Source of the DNA: an uncultured Microbulbifer sp.
Lineage (GTDB): Bacteria; Pseudomonadota; Gammaproteobacteria; Pseudomonadales; Cellvibrionaceae
NCBI RefSeq assembly: GCF_947498635.1
Contig: NZ_CANMKV010000012.1
Coordinates: 1-64,000, forward strand
Reading direction: 5' to 3'
DNA: 64,000 bases
Positions within the stretch are counted from its first letter, which is position 1; each line of letters opens with the position of its first letter. Below are positions 29,171 to 38,452 of the stretch, piece after piece. The notes beneath the pieces were generated by a model. That model saw only the letters and a list, made by a program, of their open reading frames with translations, did no database searches and had not been told where the DNA came from. The position numbers were made by a program, and so were the translations under genes.

Positions 29171-30556
29171 ATGAAAATTGTCATTCTCGGCGCCGGCCAG
29201 GTGGGCGGCTCACTGGCGGAGGCTCTGGCCTCCGAGCGCAATGATATTGTCCTGGTGGACAGCGACGAAAAAACCCTGCGTGAATTGCGCGATCGCATCG
29301 ATATCGGCGTGGTCAACGGACACGCCTCTCACCCCGATGTGCTGATGGATGCCGGCATCGAAGATGCCGATATCCTGGTGGCAGTGACCAACAACGATGA
29401 AACCAACATGGCGGCCTGCCAGATTGCGCACTCCCTGTTTCGCGTTCCCACCAAGATTGCGCGCGTACGCGCCGCTTCTTATCTGCAATATCCGCAGTTG
29501 TTTGACAACCAGGCCATACCCATCGATGTATTGATCAGTCCCGAGCAGCTGGTCTCCGAATATATCGCGCGTCTGATGGAGCATCCGGGTGCCCTACAGG
29601 TACTGGATTTTGCCTCCGGCCGCGTGCAGCTGGTCACCGTGCTGGCGGTACAAGGCGGCCCGCTGGTGGGACACCAGCTGCGCTATTTGCGCGAACACAT
29701 GCCCAAGGTGGATACCCGTGTGGCGGCCATCTACCGGCGCAATCGCCCGATTATTCCCCAGGGAGATACCGTGATCGAGGCCGGTGATGAGGTTTTCTTC
29801 ATCGCCGCACGCGCCGATATCCGCGCGGTGATGAGCGAATTGCGCCGCCTGGAACACGGCTACAAACGCGTGATCATCGCCGGCGGTGGCAATATTGGCC
29901 TGCGTCTGGCCACCAAGCTGGAGAACCGTTACTCGGTCAAAATTATCGAGCAGAGCCACGAGCGCTGTGTGTTTTTATCCGAGGAACTGTCGCACACCAT
30001 CATCCTGCACGGCAGTGCCTCGGACCAGGAGCTGTTACTCGAGGAGAATATCGAGGACACCGATGTATTCCTCGCCCTTACCAACGACGATGAAGCTAAT
30101 ATCATGTCATCGCTGCTGGCCAAGCGTCTCGGCGCTCGCAAAGTGATGACCCTGATCAATAACCGCGCCTACGTGGATTTGGTACAGGGCGGTGAAATCG
30201 ATATCGCCATTTCTCCCCAACAAAATACCATCGGCAGCCTGCTCACCCACGTGCGTCGCGGCGATATGGTCAATGTACACTCCTTGCGCCGTGGCGCAGC
30301 CGAGGCCATTGAGGTGGTCGCCCACGGCGATGAGCGCACTTCCAAAGTGGTCGGGCGCAAGATCGAAGATATCGATCTGCCCGAGGGTGCCTCTATCGGT
30401 GCCATCGTGCGCGAGACCGTAAACGGCAGTGAAGTTTTAATGGCACACGACGATGTCATTGTACAGAGCGACGATCACGTGATTGTATTCCTAGTGGATC
30501 GCCGCCAGACCCGCCACGTGGAACAATTGTTCCAGGTTGGCTTCGGCTTTTTTTAG
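29171..30556 (+). CDS. trkA: Trk system potassium uptake regulatory subunit
   Basis: A 461-residue peripheral membrane protein binding NAD(H) and ATP that gates the TrkH/TrkG channels. Two RCK repeats are plain: [19 protein letters not shown] at residue 1 and [19 protein letters not shown] near 234, each with a C-terminal TrkA_C region. The second half contains [13 protein letters not shown]. It is 34 bp after rsmB and 85 bp before trkH, so both Trk parts are probably expressed together. Confidence 0.96.
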   Translation: MKIVILGAGQVGGSLAEALASERNDIVLVDSDEKTLRELRDRIDIGVVNGHASHPDVLMDAGIEDADILVAVTNNDETNMAACQIAHSLFRVPTKIARVRAASYLQYPQLFDNQAIPIDVLISPEQLVSEYIARLMEHPGALQVLDFASGRVQLVTVLAVQGGPLVGHQLRYLREHMPKVDTRVAAIYRRNRPIIPQGDTVIEAGDEVFFIAARADIRAVMSELRRLEHGYKRVIIAGGGNIGLRLATKLENRYSVKIIEQSHERCVFLSEELSHTIILHGSASDQELLLEENIEDTDVFLALTNDDEANIMSSLLAKRLGARKVMTLINNRAYVDLVQGGEIDIAISPQQNTIGSLLTHVRRGDMVNVHSLRRGAAEAIEVVAHGDERTSKVVGRKIEDIDLPEGASIGAIVRETVNGSEVLMAHDDVIVQSDDHVIVFLVDRRQTRHVEQLFQVGFGFF

Positions 30557-30641
30557 TGTCGAAGTTTTATTGAGTCATCCGGCGATCACTACCTCCGCCG
30601 TCCATATAAAGTAACAACAGATAACAGGCTGACAGGCGTCA

Positions 30642-32093
30642 ATGCGAATTGCGGTAATTGCGCGAGTTTTTGGAATTCTCCTCACGGTGTTCAGCCTGAC
30701 ACTGCTGCCGCCGATCGGCGTGTCCTTGTGGTATGAAGACAATACCCACAGCGCCTTTGTTATCGCTTTTGTCATTACCCTGGTGACCGGCTTGTTTATG
30801 TGGTTGCCGGTGCACGACCTGCGACAAGATCTACGCACCCGTGACGGTTTTGTGGTGACCTCACTGTTCTGGCTAATTCTCGGCAGTTTTGGTGCCCTGC
30901 CTTTTATTATCAGCCCACTGCCGGACCTGAGTATTACCGATTCTATTTTTGAATCTATTTCCGGACTGACCACCACTGGCGCCACGGTGATTACCGGCCT
31001 GGACACCCTCCCCCCGGCCATTCTCTACTACCGCCAGCAATTGCAGTGGTTTGGTGGCATCGGCGTAATTGTAATCGCCCTGGCGATCCTGCCCATGCTC
31101 GGTATTGGTGGTATGCAGCTGTACAAGGCGGAAATTCCCGGCCCAGTCAAAGACACCAAATTAACTCCGCGTATCACCGAGACAGCACGCGCACTGATCG
31201 TGATCTACGTGATTCTCACCATACTGTGCGGCATCGGCTATTGGTGGGCGGGCATGACGGTTTTCGACGCTGTGGGCCACGCCTTTTCCACCGTGGCCAA
31301 TGGCGGCTTTTCCACCCACGATGCCAGTATGGGCTTCTATGCCCACAACCGCGCCATTATGGTGATCTGTATCATTTTTATGTTCACCGCGGCAATCAAC
31401 TTTGGCCTGCATTTTTACGCCTTCCGCAACAAAACTCTCAAGCATTACTGGCGCGATTCGGAATTTCGTTTTTATGTGATGTTGATTCTTGGGGCCGGGC
31501 TGTTAATCAGCTGTTACCTGTGGATCTTAAATATTTTCTCCCCGGGCAATAGCCTGCTGCACGGCTTTTTTCAGGTGGTTTCTATCAGCACCACCGCCGG
31601 TTTCGCCTCCGAAAATTTTTCCGCCTGGCCGGTTTTTCTGCCCTATGTTTTATTGCTGCTGGGTATCCTTGGTGCCTGTGCCGGTTCTACGTCCGGGGGA
31701 ATCAAGGCCGTACGCGGAATGTTGATTATGAAATCCGGTATGCGCGAACTAAATCGCCTGGTACATGCCAACGCAGTAATTCCTATCAAGCTCAACCGCA
31801 AGATAGTGCCAGACCGAGTTACCGATGCGGTGTGGGGCTTTTTCGCTGTCTATGTTCTGTCGTTTTTTATCCTCTCCATTATCGTCATCGCCACCGGCGA
31901 AGATTTTGTCACCTCCGTTACCACGGTGGCCTCGTGCCTGAGTAACATCGGCCCGGCCCTCGGCGACGCCGCCTCGCACTACGGCTCGATCAATGAAGTG
32001 GCCAAGTGGTTTCTCATCCTCGCCATGCTGATGGGGCGCCTGGAAATTTTTACCTTGCTGGTGTTGCTGACCCCGGCTTTTTGGCGCCACTAA
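30642..32093 (+). CDS. trkH: Trk-type potassium uptake channel subunit TrkH
   Basis: A 483-residue integral membrane potassium transporter with four pore-loop repeats. Selectivity-filter-like segments with a central Gly are visible as GLTTTGATVITG, TVANGGFSTHDAS, ISTTAGFASENFS and ASCLSNIGPALGD. The gating-loop segment LGACAGSTSGGIKAVR is conserved. AGGCG precedes the ATG. Adjacency to trkA supports the pairing; in E. coli the two genes are apart. Confidence 0.95.
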   Translation: MRIAVIARVFGILLTVFSLTLLPPIGVSLWYEDNTHSAFVIAFVITLVTGLFMWLPVHDLRQDLRTRDGFVVTSLFWLILGSFGALPFIISPLPDLSITDSIFESISGLTTTGATVITGLDTLPPAILYYRQQLQWFGGIGVIVIALAILPMLGIGGMQLYKAEIPGPVKDTKLTPRITETARALIVIYVILTILCGIGYWWAGMTVFDAVGHAFSTVANGGFSTHDASMGFYAHNRAIMVICIIFMFTAAINFGLHFYAFRNKTLKHYWRDSEFRFYVMLILGAGLLISCYLWILNIFSPGNSLLHGFFQVVSISTTAGFASENFSAWPVFLPYVLLLLGILGACAGSTSGGIKAVRGMLIMKSGMRELNRLVHANAVIPIKLNRKIVPDRVTDAVWGFFAVYVLSFFILSIIVIATGEDFVTSVTTVASCLSNIGPALGDAASHYGSINEVAKWFLILAMLMGRLEIFTLLVLLTPAFWRH

Positions 32094-32196
32094 ACAAGCG
32101 GCGCCGGATGAAGTGATATCGAATAGCAATATTGTTAGTTTCTGCCACAGTTGTTCTTTATAGGAAATAAACAGGCCCTTATAAGAATGTGGCTGT

Positions 32197-33231
32197 ATGA
32201 GCAGAAACACCAGTGAGCTGCTCGGTCAGTTAAAAATTGACCGGGATACGGCGCCCGATACACCTTCATCGACCCGAAAAATCCTGTTGGCAACTTCTGC
32301 CGGCGCCCTCGCTGGCCTGCTTGTGGGGTTTTTTGGCGCCTCCCTATTGGCCGATGATCAACCCGCTATCGTGCCCACAGCCGCTCATGCCCACAATGCC
32401 GTGCCCGCCACCGCCTCTACACGAACGCGTTCGAATCGGGAGACGGTACTAAATGCGTCCGGTTATATCACCGCACGGCGTATGGCCACGGTGTCTGCCG
32501 AAGTGATGGGGCTGATCAGCAGTGTGGATGTTGAGGAGGGCATGCAGGTACACGAAGGTCAGGTTTTAGCCCGCCTCGATGACGCCAAGGCTAAGGTCAG
32601 CCTCGACTTCGCCCTCGCGCAGATTCACGTATTGCAAGCCCAACAAGCCAGCATCAGCGCAAAGCTGAAAGAGGCCGAGCGACAGTACCGGCGCTTTGCC
32701 GGGCTGCGCGATAAAAATTATTCCAGCAAAGCCCAACTGACACAGAGCGAAGCCAATGCCGAAGGGCTGCGCGCGGATTTAAACAGCGCCAAGGCGAATA
32801 TCGAAGTGGCTAAACTGGAAGCCCGGCGTCAGCGTGAGCGCTTGGAAGACCACACGATTCGCGCTCCATTTGCCGGCATCGTTACTCAGAAAAATGCGCA
32901 GCCGGGGGAAATTGTCGCGCCCAGTTCCGCCGGCGGCGGTTTTACCCGCACCGGTATCTGCACCATCGTGGATATGAACTCCCTGGAAATTGAAGTGGAT
33001 GTCAATGAGGCGTTTATCGGCCGCGTCTCCACCGGGCAAAGGGTAAATGCCAATCTGGACGCCTACCCACAGTGGGATATTCCAGCCACAGTAGTGGCGA
33101 TTATTCCTACCGCTGATCGCGCCAAGGCCACCGTACGCGTGCGTATCGGCATCAATGAAAAAGACCCGCGCATCCTTCCGGATATGGGTGTAAAGGTTGG
33201 CTTTCTGGCCGCGGAGGAAGTGGCTCTCTAA
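32197..33231 (+). CDS. Periplasmic adaptor (HlyD/MacA-type membrane fusion protein)
   Basis: A 344-residue protein with a cytoplasmic tail, one transmembrane helix (about residues 29-50) and a periplasmic adaptor: a lipoyl half (ISSVDVEEGMQVHEGQVLARLDDAKAK), a coiled-coil hairpin (about 125-215, Ala/Gln/Lys-rich), the second lipoyl half (DHTIRAPFAGIVTQKNAQPGEIVAP), and a beta-barrel with EIEVDVNEAFIGRVSTGQRV. It begins a four-gene export module with the ATPase and two permeases that follow. The substrate is unknown; MacA-like macrolide, peptide or lipoprotein export are possibilities. Confidence 0.9.
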   Translation: MSRNTSELLGQLKIDRDTAPDTPSSTRKILLATSAGALAGLLVGFFGASLLADDQPAIVPTAAHAHNAVPATASTRTRSNRETVLNASGYITARRMATVSAEVMGLISSVDVEEGMQVHEGQVLARLDDAKAKVSLDFALAQIHVLQAQQASISAKLKEAERQYRRFAGLRDKNYSSKAQLTQSEANAEGLRADLNSAKANIEVAKLEARRQRERLEDHTIRAPFAGIVTQKNAQPGEIVAPSSAGGGFTRTGICTIVDMNSLEIEVDVNEAFIGRVSTGQRVNANLDAYPQWDIPATVVAIIPTADRAKATVRVRIGINEKDPRILPDMGVKVGFLAAEEVAL

Positions 33232-33281
33232 CGGCACAGGCTGCAACAAAAAGCTTTTAATTTTAAAAGAGGAAATTGCCG

Positions 33282-33977
33282 ATGTCAGAGGATGTGTTAT
33301 TTCAATTAAAGCATGTCAGTAAAGGGTTCGTTAAAGGTAAAGAAAAAATTTCAATTTTTGACGACCTGAATATGAGTATTGAACGCGGAGATTTTGTCGC
33401 CATTATGGGGCCATCCGGTTCCGGTAAAACCACCCTGCTCAATATGCTCGGCGGTGTTGACCAACCCACTGGTGGAGAAATCTGGTTTGACGGAACACGT
33501 ATCGACTCCCTCAGCGAGAGCGCCCTGACCCGCTGGCGCGCTGAGAATATCGGCTTTATTTTCCAGTTTTACAACCTGATGCCAATGCTCAATGCCCAGC
33601 GCAATGTAGAACTGCCTCTACTACTCACTAAACTGTCCAAAGCGCAGCGCCGTAAAAATGTGGAAACCGCACTCGCTCTAGTGGGGCTGAGTGATCGCGC
33701 CAAACATATGTCCAGTGAAATGTCGGGAGGCCAGCAGCAGCGCGTAGCCATCGCTCGGGCTATTGTTTCCGACCCCAAGCTGATTTTGTGCGATGAACCA
33801 ACCGGTGATCTGGACCGCGGCACTGCCGATGAAATCCTGGAAATGCTGCAGCTACTCAATCGCGATCACGGCAAAACTATTGTTATGGTGACCCATGATC
33901 CCGCCGCAGCCAAATATGCAAAACGCACCCTGCATCTCGACAAGGGACAATTTGTGCAAAGGGAAATTGTGGCATGA
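33282..33977 (+). CDS. ABC transporter ATP-binding protein (MacB/LolD-type)
   Basis: A 231-residue ATPase with Walker [10 protein letters not shown], signature [13 protein letters not shown], Walker [14 protein letters not shown] and the switch His in [26 protein letters not shown] is the lipoprotein/peptide-exporter style Q-loop region. AGAGGAA precedes the ATG at 33282; the TTG at 33276 is rejected. It overlaps the first permease by four bases (ATGA). It powers the mechanotransmission-type FtsX-fold permeases encoded next. Confidence 0.93.
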   Translation: MSEDVLFQLKHVSKGFVKGKEKISIFDDLNMSIERGDFVAIMGPSGSGKTTLLNMLGGVDQPTGGEIWFDGTRIDSLSESALTRWRAENIGFIFQFYNLMPMLNAQRNVELPLLLTKLSKAQRRKNVETALALVGLSDRAKHMSSEMSGGQQQRVAIARAIVSDPKLILCDEPTGDLDRGTADEILEMLQLLNRDHGKTIVMVTHDPAAAKYAKRTLHLDKGQFVQREIVA

Positions 33978-35131
33978 ACGATCTCTATTTAATTTATAAA
34001 AATATGACGAGGAAACCTCTACGTTTATTTCTCACCTGTTTTGCGATTTTTATCGCCTTCTTGATTTTTGGGGCTGTCACCAGTTTAAAGACCGCGCTGA
34101 ACTCCAGCGTGGCGTTATCGGCCGATAATCGCCTAGTGGTCTTCAATCGAATTAATTTTACTCAGTCCCTGCCCATCGCCTACTTCGAAAAAGTGGCCGC
34201 TGTCGAAGGGGTGGAGAATGTGACTCATCTAAACTGGTTCGGCGGTTATTTCCAGGAGCCGAGCCGGCAAATCGTCACCCTGGCCGTCGACCCGGAATCC
34301 TACCTGCGGGTTTACCAGGAAGTTGTTATTCCCGAGAATCTGAAACAGGCGTGGCTGAACAACCGTCAGGGCGCTTTGGTAGGCGAAAAGCTCGCCCAAA
34401 TTTATGGCTGGAAGGTTGGCGATAGGATTCCCATTTCCTCGAATATTTTTACTCATAAAGACGGGGGCTATACCTGGGAATTTGAGGTCTCTGGAATTTT
34501 CAAAGGCGATACAGAACAGTACGATACCCGCCAAATGCTGATTCATTATAAATATTTTATGGAAACCCAAACATTTGGCGACGACTGGATCGGCTGGATG
34601 GCACTAACCACCAAGGACCCATCTCTCAATGAAAAAGTGGCAAAAACTATCGATGACAATTTTGCCAACTCACAGAGTGAAACCGATACGAGCACGGAAA
34701 AATCTTTTAATAAAGCGTTTATCGAGCAAATAGGCAATATCGGTCTGATTATTTTTTCGGTGGTTTTTACCGCTTTTTTCACCATATTAATTGTTGTCGG
34801 AAACACCATGGCCCTGGCTGTGCGCGAGCGAACCGGGGAAATTGCCGTGTTAAAAACCCTCGGGTTTTCCAGTCAGCGCATTTTTCGCATGGTGCTGTCG
34901 GAATCCCTATTAATTGCCCTGATCGGCGGCCTCTCCGGTTTAGCGGCCGCCTGGCTTTTGGTGGAAGGCGTAAAAACGTTCCTCGCCAGATTTCTACCCA
35001 ACCTGATTCTCGATAGTCATATCGCGGTGCAGGCACTGCTCTATATGTTGTTACTTGGACTCATCACCGGCTTATTACCGGCCTTTAATGCACTGCGCCT
35101 AAATATTGTTTCGGCATTCAATCGTCAATAG
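33974..35131 (+). CDS. ABC transporter permease, FtsX/MacB family (first of two)
   Basis: A 385-residue permease with one N-terminal helix (about 17-37), a large periplasmic MacB-like domain (to about 260), and three C-terminal helices with the FtsX signature (AVRERTGEIAVLKTLGFSSQRIFRMVLSESLLIALIGG). MacB fuses ATPase and permease, but here they are separate and the permease is paired with a second, different copy. It overlaps the ATPase stop. The periplasmic part begins with NRLVVFNRINFTQSLPIAYFEKV. Confidence 0.9.
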   Translation: MNDLYLIYKNMTRKPLRLFLTCFAIFIAFLIFGAVTSLKTALNSSVALSADNRLVVFNRINFTQSLPIAYFEKVAAVEGVENVTHLNWFGGYFQEPSRQIVTLAVDPESYLRVYQEVVIPENLKQAWLNNRQGALVGEKLAQIYGWKVGDRIPISSNIFTHKDGGYTWEFEVSGIFKGDTEQYDTRQMLIHYKYFMETQTFGDDWIGWMALTTKDPSLNEKVAKTIDDNFANSQSETDTSTEKSFNKAFIEQIGNIGLIIFSVVFTAFFTILIVVGNTMALAVRERTGEIAVLKTLGFSSQRIFRMVLSESLLIALIGGLSGLAAAWLLVEGVKTFLARFLPNLILDSHIAVQALLYMLLLGLITGLLPAFNALRLNIVSAFNRQ

Positions 35132-35197
35132 TCAATATTCTTAGCGCCGCTCTGATTGTTGAAGAGCCGCCTATAACGCCCACGTGGAGGAAAACGA

Positions 35198-36385
35198 ATG
35201 GGCTCTCTAATTGCACAAATTCTATCTGTCACCCTAATGAATCTGGGCAGTCTGCGCCGACGTCTGTGGATGTCACTGGCCATGGTATTGGCCTCGGCAG
35301 TGGTGGTGGCAATATTGCTCGCCTTTCTCGCTATGGCCAAAGGCTTCGAAGAAACTATGCGTGGCGCCGGCTCCAGCCAGATCGCTATCCTGATGCGCGA
35401 GGGCTCCTCCAGTGAACTCAGTTCGGCCATCCTGCAGGATCAGGTCAATCTGCTCTCCGAATCTGCCGGTATTGCCCGCTCGGCCAATGGCCCGCTGATC
35501 TCACCGGAACTCTATGTGATTGTCGACGGCATTAAAAAATCCACTGGCACCGAGGCCAATATTCCCCTGCGTGGTCTCAATAAAACTGGTATGGCCATGC
35601 GCACCAGCATGCGCTTAGTGAGAGGCCGTATGTTTACCCCCGGTACCAATGAAATGATTGTTGGCGAGGGGGTACTACGGGAGTTCAGTGGTTTCGAAAT
35701 TGGCAAAGAAGTGCGCTTTGGTAAAAACCTGTGGACTGTTGTGGGGGTTTTTTCCACAGGCGGCAATATTTTTGAGAGCGAGTTGTGGGCGGATATCAAG
35801 ATCATTCAGAGCCACTACAACCGCGGCAGCAGTTATCAGTCGATTAGGCTGCAACTAGACAATGACGGCGGACTCGGGTCAATCAAGGAGACCATTGCGC
35901 GGGAGCCCCGTCTGAATCTAGAGGCCCAAAGCGAGCGTGAATATTTTGCCAGCCAAGGCAAGCAATTGCAGTATATCGCCACCTTCGGCTGGGTTATCAG
36001 CGCGGTGATGGCACTCGGCGCACTCGCCGGGGCGCTCAACACCATGTACACCTCAGTAGCGGATCGCGCCAAAGAAATCGCCACCCTGCGCGCGCTCGGC
36101 TTCAGTAATTTCTCGGCCTTTTGCGGCACAATCGCCGAAGCCATGGTCCTGGCAGTAGCCGGCGGGCTGCTCGGCTCACTAGCCGCCTATCTGTTCTTCG
36201 ACGGCCTCAACACCTCCACCCTCGGTGGTAGTTTTACCCAGGTGGTGTTCCGCTTTGAAATGTCGCCGGACCTGTTTCTGCAGGGCGCCATACTGGCGCT
36301 GGCCATCGGTTTTATCAGTGGTTTTTTCCCCGCCTGGCGCGCCGCGCGTATGCCGGTCATCGTGGCCTTTCGCCACGCGGCATAA
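35198..36385 (+). CDS. ABC transporter permease, FtsX/MacB family (second of two)
   Basis: A 395-residue permease with the same layout as its neighbour: N-terminal helix (about 22-45), periplasmic MacB-like domain, and three terminal helices with DRAKEIATLRALGFSNFSAF as the coupling-helix block and PAWRAARMPVIVAFRHA at the end. GTGGAGGAAAAC supplies a strong binding site. The two permeases are only distantly similar by eye, so a heterodimer is likely. It is separated from the first permease by 66 bp and ends 45 bp before a terminator. Confidence 0.9.
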   Translation: MGSLIAQILSVTLMNLGSLRRRLWMSLAMVLASAVVVAILLAFLAMAKGFEETMRGAGSSQIAILMREGSSSELSSAILQDQVNLLSESAGIARSANGPLISPELYVIVDGIKKSTGTEANIPLRGLNKTGMAMRTSMRLVRGRMFTPGTNEMIVGEGVLREFSGFEIGKEVRFGKNLWTVVGVFSTGGNIFESELWADIKIIQSHYNRGSSYQSIRLQLDNDGGLGSIKETIAREPRLNLEAQSEREYFASQGKQLQYIATFGWVISAVMALGALAGALNTMYTSVADRAKEIATLRALGFSNFSAFCGTIAEAMVLAVAGGLLGSLAAYLFFDGLNTSTLGGSFTQVVFRFEMSPDLFLQGAILALAIGFISGFFPAWRAARMPVIVAFRHAA

Positions 36386-36430
36386 GGAAACCGGGGTTAA
36401 AAACAAGCGGAGTTAAATGAGGCCGGGCCA

Positions 36431-36458
36431 GGGCCGCTATTCAGCGGCTCTATTTTTG
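36431..36458 (+). terminator. Rho-independent terminator of the export operon
   Basis: An 8-bp GC-rich stem with one G-T wobble (36431-36438 with 36443-36450) and a 4-base loop, then TATTTTTG. The 3' arm and T-run lie inside the last codons of the convergent acyltransferase gene. Confidence 0.7.
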
Positions 36459-37337
36459 TTTTCGGTAAATTTTGCTTTTGCCTTCCGGCTGTTTGCGAAA
36501 GCGTTTGTATTCCCACTGATACTGCTCTGGTGCGGCGGCAATACAGGCCTCCACACCGCGATTCATCGCCGCCAGGGAGACCTTCTGTTCCCCGCTGTAA
36601 ATTGCTTTCTCCGCCGGCAGCAAAACCAACTCAAAACCACCCTCAACCCGTTTGCCAAAACCAAACACCACATGGCAGTTGGTGCGCTGTAGCAGATTGT
36701 GGGCGAGAGTCATAGTCAGTGCCGGACGGCCGAAGAAGGGGGCGAAATCCCCGCCCATATCCGGTTCCTGATCCGGCAGCACCATAGCGATATGACCGGC
36801 TTTCAAGCATTTGAGCAGGGAGCGCACACCGTGAATATTGGTGGGTACCATCTTGGCCCCGGTTTTTTCTCGGCCACTGCGGATTACCGGGTCCAGCGCG
36901 GGAATTTTCGGCGGCTGGTACAAAGCCATCGAAGGCCCTAGAGACGCCAGGTACATTCCAAACACTTCCCAGTTACCGGTATGTGGCATTAACACCAGAG
37001 TGCCGCGCCCCTGCGCCTCGCCCAGGCTCAATAACTGCTGGTTACGCACCCGCACGATCGTATTTTCAATGGTGGCCCAGCTGTGGTGCCAAATACTGGC
37101 CATCTCAAAGCCGGTCATGGCCGTACTCACCACACTGTCGCGAGCGAGCTGTTCGCGCTGCTTTTCCGCCATCGCCGGATAACACAACTGCACATTAATT
37201 CTGCTCAGACGCAGGCCCTCTGTGCGAAACAATACAGCCAGCTTGCCAGCCAGGCGCCCGAGACGTCGCGACCACGGCAGCGGCAGCCTGCCAATCAGTT
37301 TCAGCGCACTCGCAGCCAGGTACCCCTTAATATCCAA
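36450..37337 (-). CDS. LpxL/HtrB-family lipid A acyltransferase
   Basis: A 295-residue inner-membrane acyltransferase of the lysophospholipid/lipid A late acyltransferase family. The catalytic His-x4-Glu motif is HTGNWEVFG, followed by the LPDQEPDMGGDFAPFFGRPALTMT block that contacts the acyl-carrier protein and lipid. The TTG at 37337 has AGAGGAAG at 8 nt and is preferred over the TTG at 37367, which has none. It is divergent from glyQ, matching the lauroyltransferase gene beside glyQ in Pseudomonas. Which acyl chain it transfers cannot be told. Confidence 0.85.
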   Translation of the reverse strand: MDIKGYLAASALKLIGRLPLPWSRRLGRLAGKLAVLFRTEGLRLSRINVQLCYPAMAEKQREQLARDSVVSTAMTGFEMASIWHHSWATIENTIVRVRNQQLLSLGEAQGRGTLVLMPHTGNWEVFGMYLASLGPSMALYQPPKIPALDPVIRSGREKTGAKMVPTNIHGVRSLLKCLKAGHIAMVLPDQEPDMGGDFAPFFGRPALTMTLAHNLLQRTNCHVVFGFGKRVEGGFELVLLPAEKAIYSGEQKVSLAAMNRGVEACIAAAPEQYQWEYKRFRKQPEGKSKIYRKQK

Positions 37338-37424
37338 AGCAACAACTTCCTCTACAAAATGCCGCAAATTCGCGGACCTGAGGCCAAGTATGGCGATTCA
37401 AATCGTGTGGCGCGGCCACAGCGC

Positions 37425-37454
37425 TTTAAGCGCGGGAGCCGCTGCCGCTATAAT
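37425..37454 (+). promoter_or_regulatory. Candidate promoter of glyQ-glyS-gmhB
   Basis: A perfect TATAAT lies at 37449-37454 with a poor TTTAAG -35 at 37425-37430 (18-bp spacing), about 42 bp before the glyQ GTG. The -10 is strong and the -35 weak. Confidence 0.5.
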
Positions 37455-37495
37455 TGCGCCCTTTGCCCACAGCAGATACTGATCCGGAGATAGCG

Positions 37496-38452
37496 GTGTC
37501 CAAGCAATACGATCTCAGTACCTTCCAGGGACTTATTTTTGCCCTGCAGGATTATTGGGCGCGCCAAGGGTGCGTCATTCTACAGCCTCTGGATATGGAA
37601 GTGGGGGCCGGCACCTTTCATCCGGCGACCTTCCTCCGCGCCATAGGCCCAGAAAAGTGGAACGCGGCCTATGTGCAGCCCTGCCGCCGTCCCACCGATG
37701 GCCGCTATGGCGAGAACCCCAACCGCCTACAGCACTACTACCAATACCAGGTGGTAATGAAGCCCTCCCCGGACAATATCCAGGAATTGTACCTCGACAG
37801 CCTGCGCGCCATGGGCGTGGACCCGAGCATTCACGATATCCGCTTTGTTGAGGATAACTGGGAGTCCCCAACTCTGGGGGCCTGGGGTCTGGGCTGGGAG
37901 GTCTGGCTGAACGGTATGGAAGTCACCCAGTTCACCTATTTCCAGCAGGTGGGCGGCATCGAGTGTTATCCGGTTACCGGTGAGATCACCTATGGCCTGG
38001 AGCGCATCGCCATGTACCTGCAGGGCGTCGAGTCCATTTACGACCTGGTATGGACCCGCAACCCGGATGGCAGCCCCGTCACCTACGGCGACGTTTTCCA
38101 CCAGAACGAAGTGGAGATGTCCCGCTACAACTTTGAGCACGCCGATGTGGAGTTCCTGTTCGCCACCTTCGATCACTGCGAGCGCGAAAGCACCCGCCTG
38201 ATCGAGCTGGGCCTGCCGCTGCCCGCTTACGAACAGGTGATGAAAGCTTCCCACGCCTTTAACCTGCTGGATGCACGTCACGCCATCTCGGTCACCGAGC
38301 GCCAGCGCTATATCCTGCGCGTACGCACCCTGGCCCGCGCCGTGGCACAGGCCTACTACGATGCGCGCCGCGCTCTGGGCTTCCCCCTGGCGGATGAGGC
38401 ACTGCGTGCAGATATTTTGGCGGAAGACATCGAGCAAGAGGAGAAGCAGTAA
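37496..38452 (+). CDS. glyQ: Glycyl-tRNA synthetase alpha subunit
   Basis: A 318-residue catalytic alpha chain of the bacterial alpha2-beta2 glycyl-tRNA synthetase. The class II blocks are [39 protein letters not shown] and [16 protein letters not shown]. The GTG at 37496 with GGAG about 8 nt upstream gives the family N-terminus [10 protein letters not shown]; the ATG at 37454 is rejected because it overlaps the TATAAT. The TAATG junction with glyS couples the two subunits. Confidence 0.96.
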   Translation: MSKQYDLSTFQGLIFALQDYWARQGCVILQPLDMEVGAGTFHPATFLRAIGPEKWNAAYVQPCRRPTDGRYGENPNRLQHYYQYQVVMKPSPDNIQELYLDSLRAMGVDPSIHDIRFVEDNWESPTLGAWGLGWEVWLNGMEVTQFTYFQQVGGIECYPVTGEITYGLERIAMYLQGVESIYDLVWTRNPDGSPVTYGDVFHQNEVEMSRYNFEHADVEFLFATFDHCERESTRLIELGLPLPAYEQVMKASHAFNLLDARHAISVTERQRYILRVRTLARAVAQAYYDARRALGFPLADEALRADILAEDIEQEEKQ

